Shown: positions 1-5,337, numbered from the stretch's first letter. The stretch is 5,707 nt of DNA from Acidimicrobiia bacterium (GCA_030618675.1 JAUXCV010000118.1:1-5707), one strand, 5' to 3'. Notes: generated by a model not told the origin, from the letters alone. Numbers and translations are program-made.

Positions 1-336
1 GGCAAGATCGTCGAGGAGGGCGACGAGTACGACGTCTACGACCGCACGGCACATCCCTATACACAGGCACTGCTTTCCTCGGTCCCCGTCCCCGATCCGA
101 GGGGGAGGGAGACCCGGAGTCGGAACATGCTCGAGGGTGACGTCCCAAGCCCGGCCGACCCGCCATCGGGGTGTCGCTTCCGGACACGCTGCTGGAAGGC
201 CCAGGCGGTGTGCGCCGAGGATCCACCAGAACTCATCGACCGGGGTCAGGGCCACCCGGTGGCGTGCTTCTACCCGAATGTCGAGTTCGCAGCCGAGATC
301 CCGACTGAAGGCCGGCATCTCGGAGCGTCCGAGTAG
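1..336 (+). CDS. Oligopeptide/dipeptide ABC transporter ATP-binding protein, C-terminal part (5' end outside window)
   Basis: The last 111 residues of a peptide-importer ATPase are visible, ending at the TAG at 334-336; the nucleotide-binding motifs lie to the left of the window. The fragment begins just after the H-loop region with GKIVEEGD, continues with HPYTQALL (visible residues 18-25), and then has the family's C-terminal cysteine-rich tail: GDVPSPADPPSGC (46-58), RFRTRC (59-64) and further Cys at 71 and 89. This oligopeptide/dipeptide C-terminal extension is typical of the OppD/OppF and DppD/DppF ATPases, which energise uptake of peptides (or nickel, or sugars in some members) through a membrane permease pair. 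The PSPADPPSGC form resembles the OppF/DppF partner more than OppD, but the substrate cannot be read from this piece. No same-strand transporter gene follows, so it is probably the last gene of its operon. Confidence 0.93.
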   Translation, partial: GKIVEEGDEYDVYDRTAHPYTQALLSSVPVPDPRGRETRSRNMLEGDVPSPADPPSGCRFRTRCWKAQAVCAEDPPELIDRGQGHPVACFYPNVEFAAEIPTEGRHLGASE

Positions 337-352
337 CGCCGTCGGCTCGGAT

Positions 353-369
353 TCGCAATTCGATTGCGA
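353..369. promoter_or_regulatory. Perfect 7-bp inverted repeat with 3-base centre, upstream of the channel gene
   Basis: TCGCAAT (353-359), TCG, then ATTGCGA (363-369) form a perfect dyad. It is AT-richer than its surroundings and lies 24 bases before the -10-like box of the channel gene, so it could be an operator. As RNA it could also form a small hairpin behind the ABC ATPase stop, but no T-run follows, which argues against an intrinsic terminator. Its role is inference. Confidence 0.45.
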
Positions 370-392
370 CCCACCCTTGAGATTAGGCCGTC

Positions 393-398
393 TACGCT
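393..398 (+). promoter_or_regulatory. Candidate -10 box (TACGCT) for the channel gene, near-leaderless
   Basis: TACGCT fits the actinobacterial TANNNT -10 pattern and ends 8 bases before the ATG at 407. Transcription would start at or within a few bases of the start codon. There is no Shine-Dalgarno sequence before 407, as expected for a leaderless message. No convincing -35 box is seen: TTGAGA at 377-382 is only 10 bases away, too close to serve. Confidence 0.45.
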
Positions 399-406
399 CT
401 GGTGCT

Positions 407-1111
407 ATGCCCAGAAAGGATCCGACGGAGTACAAGTACTACGACCGATTCGACCTGTTGCTCATCGTCTCGGTGGCCACCGTCGCTCTATTGCTCCTTG
501 TCGATCTCGACCAGGGAGAGGGTCTCGGAGAGGTCCTCTCTCTTACGGTGACTCTCCTCACCGCGACGATGCTCATGCTCGCCGTCGGCGCGGCGGGAAT
601 CGGACGGCGAGGACGCCAGTTCGCTTGGCTCACGGTCGGACTCACGGTGTCGGCATCCGTCATCGGACTGTTCCTACCAGGCTCCACCACAACTCACGGG
701 GGCCTTCTGTGGCTGCTGCTCGTCGTCGCCGCGCCGGTGGTGACGCTCAAGCGACTCATGCACCATAAGGAGATCATAGGAGAGACCATCCTCGGGGCCG
801 TCAGCGTGTATCTGCTGATGGCCATCGCCGGCACATACCTGTTCCTGTTCATAGACAAGGCTGGAGTGGGGGAGGGGAGCTTTTTCGGCGATTCGCAACC
901 GACGACCGTCTTCATGTACTTCAGCCTGGTGACCATCACGACGCTTGGATTCGGGGACTTCGCGCCGGCGGAGGTGTTCGGGAGATCCGCCACCGCCTGG
1001 GTCGCCGTCACCGGTCAGATCTACCTCGTGGTCGTCGTCGCCTACATCGTCGCCCTGTACACGAGCAGCCGGATCCGCAGGCACGATCCGGTCTCAGCCG
1101 ACGACGACTAG
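407..1111 (+). CDS. Six-transmembrane potassium channel family protein (Ion_trans_2-type pore)
   Basis: A 234-residue membrane protein, probably a cation channel of the plasma membrane. Six hydrophobic segments are visible at about residues 15-33, 43-64, 72-91, 98-116, 127-149 and 198-220. Between the last two lies a pore loop with the filter TTLGFGD (178-184), a variant of the potassium-channel signature TVGYGD with Phe in place of Tyr. The fourth segment lacks the regularly spaced arginines of a voltage sensor, and no RCK/TrkA or cyclic-nucleotide domain follows; the short tail ends in an acidic ADDD. Potassium selectivity is therefore likely but gating is unknown. The ATG at 407 was chosen because a -10-like hexamer lies just upstream and because the open frame before it (from 137) only shadows the ABC ATPase gene. 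glgC starts 10 bases after the stop. Confidence 0.85.
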   Translation: MPRKDPTEYKYYDRFDLLLIVSVATVALLLLVDLDQGEGLGEVLSLTVTLLTATMLMLAVGAAGIGRRGRQFAWLTVGLTVSASVIGLFLPGSTTTHGGLLWLLLVVAAPVVTLKRLMHHKEIIGETILGAVSVYLLMAIAGTYLFLFIDKAGVGEGSFFGDSQPTTVFMYFSLVTITTLGFGDFAPAEVFGRSATAWVAVTGQIYLVVVVAYIVALYTSSRIRRHDPVSADDD

Positions 1112-1114
1112 ATT
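1109..1114 (+). promoter_or_regulatory. Candidate leaderless -10 box (TAGATT) for glgC, overlapping the channel gene stop
   Basis: TAGATT uses the channel gene's TAG stop as its first three bases and ends 7 bases before the glgC ATG at 1122, the spacing expected if transcription starts on the A of ATG. No Shine-Dalgarno sequence lies in the 10-base gap and no clear -35 is visible. glgC may thus have its own start site as well as read-through from the channel gene. Confidence 0.4.
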
Positions 1115-1121
1115 TCGCCTC

Positions 1122-2354
1122 ATGGAACCCAAAGTCATCACCCTCGTCCTGGCCGGCGGAGAAGGCAAACGCCTCTGGCCGCTCACCCGGGATCGCTCCA
1201 AGCCCGCCGTCCCGTTCGGCGGCATCTACCGGCTAGTCGACTTCGTTCTTTCGAATCTCGTCAACGGCGGGTATCGGAAGATCGCCGTCCTCACGCAGTA
1301 CAAGAGCCACAGCCTCGACCGACACCTCGCCCTCGGCTGGTCGATGAGCGAGATGTTGGGCAACTACATCACGCCTGTTCCCGCACAGATGCGTCGCGGG
1401 CCGTACTGGTTCTCCGGTTCTGCCGATGCCATCTTTCAGAATTTCAACATTCTCACCGACGAGCAACCCGACCACGTGATTATCTTCGGGGCCGACCACA
1501 TCTATCGCATGGATCCGCGCCAGATGGTGAACCAGCACGTTGAGTCTGGAGCAGGTGTGACGGTGGCCGGGATCCGAGCCCCGATCGAAGAAGCCTCGGA
1601 CTTCGGGGTGATCGAGGCCGACGAACACGGCAAGATCATCTCGTTCCTCGAGAAACCCGAAAATCCGAAGCCGATCCCCGGGGATCCTTCCTCGGCCTAC
1701 GTCTCGATGGGCAACTACGTCTTCGAAACGAACGTGTTGCGAGAGGTCATCTCTGCGGATGCCGAAGATGAGGACTCCAGACACGACATGGGTGGGAACA
1801 TCATCCCGGCGCTCGTGGCCCAGGGCGTCGCTCAGGTCTACGACTTCGCGGACAACGTGGTTCCGGGCCAGACCGATCGAGAGCGCGGGTACTGGAGGGA
1901 CGTCGGAACGCTCGATGCCTACTACCAGGCGAACATGGACACGATCGCCGTCGATCCGGTCTTCTCCTACTACAACCGCCGCTGGCCGATCCTGACACAC
2001 CGTCCCCCGTTCCCGCCTGCGAAGTTCGTGTTCGATCTGGATGGCCGCAGGGGAGCGGCGTACGAGTCGATCGTCGGCGCCGGGGTCGTGGTCTCGGGGA
2101 GCACAGCCCGTCGATCGATCCTCTCGTCGAACGTCCGTCTTCACTCGTACGCATCCGTTGAAGATTCTCTGCTGCTCCAGGGCGTGGAGGTCGGCCGCGG
2201 CGCTGTGATCCGAAGGGCGATCATCGACAAGAACGTCGTAATACCGGATGGTGTCCAGATCGGCGTCGACGCACAGGCCGATCGCGAGCGTTTCACCGTT
2301 ACCGAATCCGGTTTGGTCGTCATCGGCAAGGGCGACAAGGTCGATCCGGCCTGA
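1122..2354 (+). CDS. glgC: Glucose-1-phosphate adenylyltransferase (ADP-glucose pyrophosphorylase)
   Basis: A complete 410-residue GlgC, close to the usual bacterial length. It makes ADP-glucose from ATP and glucose-1-phosphate, the committed step of bacterial glycogen (and related alpha-glucan) synthesis in the cytoplasm. The N-terminal nucleotidyltransferase domain shows LVLAGGEGKRLWPLT (8-22), KPAVPFGG (27-34), YRLVDFVLSN (36-45), SGSADAIFQN (98-107), GADHIYRMD with the metal-binding Asp at 125 (123-131), FLEKP with the sugar-phosphate-contacting Lys at 178 (175-179), SMGNYVF (195-201) and GYWRDVGT (256-263). From about residue 300 the protein becomes a left-handed beta-helix of hexapeptide-type repeats, the oligomerisation and allosteric part. 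The ATG at 1122 gives an N-terminus like known GlgC proteins. No other glycogen gene is visible nearby, so the pairing with an ion channel upstream and a secreted peptidase downstream gives no pathway context. Confidence 0.97.
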   Translation: MEPKVITLVLAGGEGKRLWPLTRDRSKPAVPFGGIYRLVDFVLSNLVNGGYRKIAVLTQYKSHSLDRHLALGWSMSEMLGNYITPVPAQMRRGPYWFSGSADAIFQNFNILTDEQPDHVIIFGADHIYRMDPRQMVNQHVESGAGVTVAGIRAPIEEASDFGVIEADEHGKIISFLEKPENPKPIPGDPSSAYVSMGNYVFETNVLREVISADAEDEDSRHDMGGNIIPALVAQGVAQVYDFADNVVPGQTDRERGYWRDVGTLDAYYQANMDTIAVDPVFSYYNRRWPILTHRPPFPPAKFVFDLDGRRGAAYESIVGAGVVVSGSTARRSILSSNVRLHSYASVEDSLLLQGVEVGRGAVIRRAIIDKNVVIPDGVQIGVDAQADRERFTVTESGLVVIGKGDKVDPA

Positions 2355-2363
2355 CCCCCAGGA

Positions 2364-2410
2364 GTCTGGCGTAGAAAAGCGACGGAATCGTGCCGTTTCC
2401 TACGCCAGAC
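2364..2410. repeat. Perfect 11-bp inverted repeat in the glgC-peptidase gap
   Basis: GTCTGGCGTAG (2364-2374) is matched exactly by CTACGCCAGAC (2400-2410), with a 25-base centre that can itself pair ACGG (2382-2385) with CCGT (2393-2396). It begins 9 bases after the glgC stop. The structure could end glgC transcription, but no T-run follows, so it could equally be an mRNA-stabilising hairpin, a dispersed palindromic repeat, or a regulator-binding site for the next gene. Confidence 0.75.
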
Positions 2411-2416
2411 GCCTGA

Positions 2417-2433
2417 TTGTCGGGTTTGTCGGG
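2417..2433 (+). repeat. Tandem direct repeat TTGTCGGG x2 upstream of the peptidase gene
   Basis: TTGTCGGG occurs at 2417-2424 and again at 2426-2433, a 9-base period. The first copy could act as a -35 element (TTGTCG, 19 bases before the TAGCCT box), and the pair is placed like an activator or repressor site. It may also be chance in a GC-rich gap. Confidence 0.4.
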
Positions 2434-2441
2434 CGGAGCGG

Positions 2442-2447
2442 TAGCCT
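2442..2447 (+). promoter_or_regulatory. Candidate leaderless -10 box (TAGCCT) for the lipoprotein peptidase
   Basis: TAGCCT (TANNNT pattern) ends 7 bases before the GTG at 2455, the same spacing as the glgC box. No Shine-Dalgarno sequence precedes this GTG. The box supports choosing 2455 as the start. Confidence 0.45.
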
Positions 2448-2454
2448 CCGGCTC

Positions 2455-3834
2455 GTGCACCAATCTCAATCGCTTCGCTTCATCGCGGGACTCGTTCTGG
2501 TTCTCTCTCTGATCGCCGCGGCCTGTAGCCCGGGAGCTGAACCGACAACGACCGCATCAACGCTGGTCACCACGACGCTGTCTGACGGCGATCAACAGAC
2601 CACAACCACCACAGCGGCACCCGACGTGTCTATCTCTGTACCGGGCACGGCATCGGATTCGATCGACCCGGCGATCGTCGAAGAGATGCACTCTGAACTC
2701 GCCGAGTTGATGATCGAGGCTGAGCAGGTTCGCGGCATCCCGTTCATCGCAACACCGAGCGTCGTCATCCTCGATGACACAGAGTTCAGACAACGAGTCG
2801 CAGACGTCGTCGCCGAGGAACTCGACGAGGAGGAGTTGGCCGTCGACAGCGCTTTCCTTTCCATGCTCGGAATGCTCAGTCCGGGGACCGACCTCTACGC
2901 GCTGCTGATCGATCTCTACGCCGAGCAGGTTGCCGGGTTCTACGATGGTGACGCCGAGGAGATGGTCGTTCCGGCCGCTCCGGATGGTTTCACGCCGCTT
3001 CAGAGGATCACCGTGCTGCACGAACTCGTGCACGCCCTCACCGATCAGCACTTCGACTTCAACGATGACTACGAGGTGCTTATCGACGATGGCACGGGAG
3101 ATGATGCGTCGGCGTTCCAGGCGCTCATCGAGGGCGACGCAACCCGGTCACAGCTCGTCTACATGGAGGGCATGAGTCCGCTGGACGCAGTTCAGGCGGC
3201 CACCGAGGCTTTGAGCTACGACTCGTCTGTGCTCGATTCGGTTCCGGCCTGGATGCAGGCCGATCTCATGTTCCCATACGAACAGGGGCTTGTTTTCGTG
3301 GATGCGATCGTTTCGGCCGGTGGTCTTGCTGCTATCGACGAGGCGTATCAAGAACCACCCGGGACGACGGAGCAGATCCTCGATGTTGCGAAGTACAACC
3401 GCCGCGAGCAGCCGCGAGACCTCGTGCCACCGGCCGTGACGCTTGACGGTTGGGATCTTCACGACGAAGGGACCCTTGGTGAGTGGGGTCTCAATCTCAT
3501 ACTCGGCGAGAGTTCACGGCCGGGCGAGGCGACGCAGGCGGCTGCCGGCTGGGGGAACGACATCTATCGCGTATTCTCACGCGGGGGAGATGTTGCGATG
3601 GCGATGTCCTACATCGGCGACTCCGAGCGCGATGCCGAGGAACTCGCCAACGGACTGATCGTCCATCTCCGCGATTCCATGGACGCGGGTCCGGCGGAGG
3701 AGTCGGCAGGTGGTCTGCTGTACCGTCAAGGCGGGGTCTACTCCTTCATCGACCGCATCGACGATGCCATCTACTGGATCGTGTCGACGGATAAGAGTGC
3801 CGGTGAGGATCTTCGCCTGCAACTGGGTATCTGA
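2455..3834 (+). CDS. Secreted lipoprotein with HELVH zinc-metallopeptidase motif
   Basis: A 459-residue exported protein. The GTG at 2455 gives a signal peptide: a short Arg-containing N-terminus, a hydrophobic core (residues 10-22) and a lipobox-like LIAAAC with the lipidated Cys at 24 (Ala at -3 is less usual than Leu). A Thr-rich linker (31-55) follows, of the kind common in acidimicrobial cell-surface proteins. The catalytic core has LYAEQVAGFYDGD (154-166), HELVHALTDQHFD (189-201) with zinc ligands His189 and His193 and catalytic Glu190, and LIEGDAT (224-230), where Glu226 is a plausible third ligand. Further blocks are FPYEQGLVFV (273-282) and PPGTTEQILDVAKY (301-314). This arrangement recalls a widespread uncharacterised group of bacterial HExxH proteins; I cannot name its family with certainty and the substrate is unknown. 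The open frame extends upstream to 2248 but would overlap glgC and lose the signal peptide position. Confidence 0.85.
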   Translation: MHQSQSLRFIAGLVLVLSLIAAACSPGAEPTTTASTLVTTTLSDGDQQTTTTTAAPDVSISVPGTASDSIDPAIVEEMHSELAELMIEAEQVRGIPFIATPSVVILDDTEFRQRVADVVAEELDEEELAVDSAFLSMLGMLSPGTDLYALLIDLYAEQVAGFYDGDAEEMVVPAAPDGFTPLQRITVLHELVHALTDQHFDFNDDYEVLIDDGTGDDASAFQALIEGDATRSQLVYMEGMSPLDAVQAATEALSYDSSVLDSVPAWMQADLMFPYEQGLVFVDAIVSAGGLAAIDEAYQEPPGTTEQILDVAKYNRREQPRDLVPPAVTLDGWDLHDEGTLGEWGLNLILGESSRPGEATQAAAGWGNDIYRVFSRGGDVAMAMSYIGDSERDAEELANGLIVHLRDSMDAGPAEESAGGLLYRQGGVYSFIDRIDDAIYWIVSTDKSAGEDLRLQLGI

Positions 3835-3855
3835 GCTCGCTTCGCTCGCTGTAAC

Positions 3856-3936
3856 CCGTACTCAGTACTCCGTACTCCGTACTTCGCGACAAGGTGGATC
3901 GAGACGTTACGGACTACGGACTACGGACTACGGACT
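3856..3936. repeat. Two opposed arrays of tandem heptamers (imperfect hairpin)
   Basis: The left array (3856-3883) has four 7-base units: CCGTACT, CAGTACT, CCGTACT, CCGTACT. The right array (3909-3936) has four exact ACGGACT units. In the register ACTCCGT against ACGGACT the arms pair at 6 of 7 positions per unit, with one C-C mismatch per turn, around a spacer of about 25 bases. The element lies 22 bases behind the peptidase stop and could fold when transcribed. I recall similar heptamer strings between genes in several uncultured bacterial lineages; their function is unknown. It is not a CRISPR array, because there are no unique spacers. Confidence 0.85.
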
Positions 3937-3976
3937 ACGACCGATCAACCCTCTAGGCCCAAGGGGTCATGCCACC

Positions 3977-3982
3977 TACGGT
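3977..3982 (+). promoter_or_regulatory. Candidate leaderless -10 box (TACGGT) before an ATG at 3989
   Basis: TACGGT ends 6 bases before ATG 3989, ideal spacing for a leaderless start. That ATG is in frame with the DUF192 gene, so the message could begin here and run antisense across the whole bL37 gene. It may instead only supply a long 5' leader for the DUF192-rsmI pair, or be chance. Confidence 0.3.
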
Positions 3983-4002
3983 GTTGCCATGACGCGCGAA
4001 AG

Positions 4003-4023
4003 CCCCCGGGTCCGGTTCGGGGG
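4003..4023 (-). terminator. Hairpin, possible terminator of the bL37 gene
   Basis: CCCCCG (4003-4008) and CGGGGG (4018-4023) form a 6-bp GC stem with a 9-base loop. Read leftward, it lies 30 bases after the bL37 stop and is followed by CTTTC, a weak U-rich tail. Its position suits a terminator, but the short tail keeps confidence modest. Confidence 0.45.
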
Positions 4024-4053
4024 ATCGAAGCAGCAGACGGGTGGAGGGCGTGA

Positions 4054-4137
4054 TCAGCCGCGGCCGGCGTTCGGCTTGCGGCCGTGGTTCGCCTTGCTGC
4101 GGCGTGCGCGAAGCTTGCGTCGTTTTGCCTTTGCCAT
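4054..4137 (-). CDS. 50S ribosomal protein bL37-like, 27 residues
   Basis: A tiny leftward gene, ATG at 4137-4135 to TGA at 4056-4054. The product starts MAKAKRRKLRARRSKANHG and continues RKPNAGRG: 11 of 27 residues are Arg or Lys, and there is no acidic residue. The MAK start, basic middle and ANHG(K/R)(R/K)PN ending match, from memory, the roughly 24-residue actinobacterial ribosomal protein bL37 first seen in mycobacterial ribosome structures, where it binds 23S rRNA in the large subunit. It is shorter than most annotation cutoffs and so easily missed. It is transcribed away from the DUF192-rsmI pair, has an extended -10-like box just upstream and no Shine-Dalgarno sequence, and is followed by a GC hairpin. 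The first part of the open frame containing the DUF192 gene lies opposite it. Confidence 0.85.
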   Translation of the reverse strand: MAKAKRRKLRARRSKANHGRKPNAGRG

Positions 4138-4147
4138 AGTGATCGGG

Positions 4148-4156
4148 AGCGTACCA
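4148..4156 (-). promoter_or_regulatory. Extended -10 promoter (TGGTACGCT) for the bL37 gene
   Basis: Read leftward, TGG-TACGCT is an extended -10 (TGN plus TANNNT) ending 10 bases before the bL37 ATG. The start site would fall 3-4 bases before the ATG, leaving no room for a Shine-Dalgarno sequence. The hexamer is identical to the box before the channel gene. No clear -35 is seen, which the extended form can tolerate. Confidence 0.5.
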
Positions 4157-4175
4157 GGCGACCGCCCGTACCGGC

Positions 4176-4183
4176 GGGGAGGA
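4176..4183 (+). promoter_or_regulatory. Shine-Dalgarno-like GGGGAGGA for the DUF192 start at GTG 4187
   Basis: The GGAGG core (4178-4182) is 4 bases from GTG 4187, slightly short but usable. It is the only good ribosome-binding sequence in this frame between the bL37 gene and the conserved DUF192 region, and is the main reason for choosing this start. Confidence 0.45.
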
Positions 4184-4186
4184 CCG

Positions 4187-4501
4187 GTGGTCCTCTCGGA
4201 CGGCTCGTGGACATCCCCTCCGGTGACGGTCGCGGCATCGTTCACCGATCGGTTCCTCGGTATGCGACGCGAATCGATCGAGGGCTTGCTCATCCGATCT
4301 TCGTCCGTACACGCTCTCGGGCTTCGTGACCCGCTGAGACTCGTTCACCTCGATGGGAATGGGATGGTCGTCCACCAGGACATCCTCCCTGTGGGGCGCC
4401 GAATCGCCGCACGCGGGGTGTGGATTCTCGAACTGCCGATCGGAACGCCGGCACCGGATACGGGCGTGAGGCTCGTGGTTCTGCCATCCTCCGTGTCATG
4501 A
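4187..4501 (+). CDS. DUF192 family protein
   Basis: A small protein of about 104 residues from GTG 4187. Recognisable DUF192 blocks are TDRFLGMRRES (20-30, the usual R..GLM.R), GLLIRSSSVHALGLRDPL (33-50, the SVHTFGMRFPLD-type block of the actinobacterial branch), LVHLDGNGMVV (52-62, usual FLD.DG.VV) and LELPIGT (81-87, usual VLELPAGT). The family's biochemical role is unsettled. No signal peptide is seen. The start is uncertain: alternatives in the same frame are GTG 4139, which lies just past the bL37 start, and ATG 3989, which has a leaderless-type box but would add 66 low-complexity Arg/Gly-rich residues antisense to bL37. The TGA at 4499-4501 overlaps the rsmI ATG as ATGA, so the two are probably translationally coupled. 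Some canonical residues differ (Leu for Met in the FGM position). Confidence 0.75.
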   Translation: MVLSDGSWTSPPVTVAASFTDRFLGMRRESIEGLLIRSSSVHALGLRDPLRLVHLDGNGMVVHQDILPVGRRIAARGVWILELPIGTPAPDTGVRLVVLPSSVS

Positions 4502-5337
4502 CCGGAAGCCTCATCATCTGCGCCACACCGATCGGAAATCTCGAAGACGCGTCTCCACGGCTGCAGCAGACGCTCGCGGCTGCGGACGTGGTATTCGCCG
4601 AGGACACACGGCGAACCGGGAAGCTCCTCGAGCGACTCGGTGTCACAGCACAGTTACGATCGTTCTTTCTTGGGAACGAAGGTGAGAGAACGGTCGAGAT
4701 CCGCTCCCGGCTCGAGCGAGGTGAGACGATCGCTCTGGTCAGCGACGCCGGGATGCCGGCCGTCTCAGACCCGGGTGTCGCGGCCGTTCGCGCCGCACGT
4801 TCCGTCGGGGCCACGGTCTCCGTCGTGCCCGGTCCAAGTGCCGTGACCTCGGCGATAGCCGTCGCAGGCCTTGGAGGGGATCGGTTCGTCTTCGAAGGGT
4901 TCCTGCCTCGCAGCGGCGAGGAGCGCGGTCGTCGGATCGAAAGCGTGACTCAGGACGAGCGGCCGGTTGTCTTGTTCTCAGCACCGAGCCGCGTCGGGAA
5001 GGATCTCGCCGACCTCGCGGCTGCAGCCGGTAGCGATCGCATGATCGTGGTGGCCAGAGAGATCACGAAACTGCACGAGGAGATCTGGACCGGCACTCTC
5101 GAAGAAGCCGTTCACCGCTGGACCACCGAAGTCGAGCCCAGGGGGGAGTTCACCCTGGTCGTCGAACCTCGTCCCGAAACGCCGCTCGATCTGCCGACGG
5201 CGCTCGATGCGGTGTTGGAACTCATGGACGGTGGCGAGCGACTCTCGAATGCCGTGCGGGACGTGGCGGAAGCGACCGGCGTGTCTCGCCGGGTGCTCTA
5301 CGAGGCTGCGCTGGCGGCCCGGAGCGCAGGTTCCTAA
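4498..5337 (+). CDS. rsmI: 16S rRNA (cytidine(1402)-2'-O)-methyltransferase
   Basis: A complete 279-residue RsmI of the tetrapyrrole-methylase fold. It methylates the ribose of C1402 in 16S rRNA with S-adenosylmethionine, tuning the decoding centre. Motifs in order: CATPIGNLED (8-17), FAEDTRRTGKLL (33-44), SDAGMPAVSDPG (82-93), VPGPSAVTSA (110-119), FEGFLP (132-137), AREITKLHEE (186-195) and GEFTLVV (216-222), then a helical C-terminal region with a helix-turn-helix-like ATGVSRRVLYEAAL (259-272). The SDAGMP form (Thr to Met) also occurs, as I recall, in other actinobacteria. The usual (Y/F)EAP(H/K)R block reads FSAPSR (160-165), losing the Glu and His. The ATG at 4498 overlaps the DUF192 stop; no Shine-Dalgarno sequence is present, so coupling is likely. 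Its stop is interleaved with that of the convergent AbrB gene. Confidence 0.95.
   Translation: MTGSLIICATPIGNLEDASPRLQQTLAAADVVFAEDTRRTGKLLERLGVTAQLRSFFLGNEGERTVEIRSRLERGETIALVSDAGMPAVSDPGVAAVRAARSVGATVSVVPGPSAVTSAIAVAGLGGDRFVFEGFLPRSGEERGRRIESVTQDERPVVLFSAPSRVGKDLADLAAAAGSDRMIVVAREITKLHEEIWTGTLEEAVHRWTTEVEPRGEFTLVVEPRPETPLDLPTALDAVLELMDGGERLSNAVRDVAEATGVSRRVLYEAALAARSAGS

Noticed and set aside
137..406. In-frame extension of the channel protein upstream to ATG 137
   Set aside because: It lies entirely over the ABC ATPase tail in another frame and encodes Arg/Ser-rich sequence unlike a channel N-terminus; ATG 407 with its -10-like box fits better.
1233..2144. Long leftward open frame of 303 codons inside glgC
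   Set aside because: It is the antisense shadow of a clear glgC coding region in GC-rich DNA, with Arg/Asp-rich low-complexity translation and no recognisable domain.
3835..3850. GCTCGCTTCGCTCGCT just after the peptidase stop as a terminator
   Set aside because: It is a near direct repeat (GCTCGCT, TCGCTCGCT) with only a 4-bp GAGC/GCTC pairing and no T-run.
3856..3936. CRISPR array
   Set aside because: Units are 7 bases, directly abutting, and without spacers or cas genes.
3997..4035. Possible tRNA T-arm (GGTTCGGGGG) behind the bL37 gene
   Set aside because: No acceptor, D or anticodon arm can be built around it, and the bases are better explained by the CCCCCG/CGGGGG hairpin.
4290..4814. 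Leftward 174-codon open frame across DUF192 and rsmI
   Set aside because: Ser/Arg/Pro-rich translation without motifs; both genes on the other strand have clear family signatures over the same bases.
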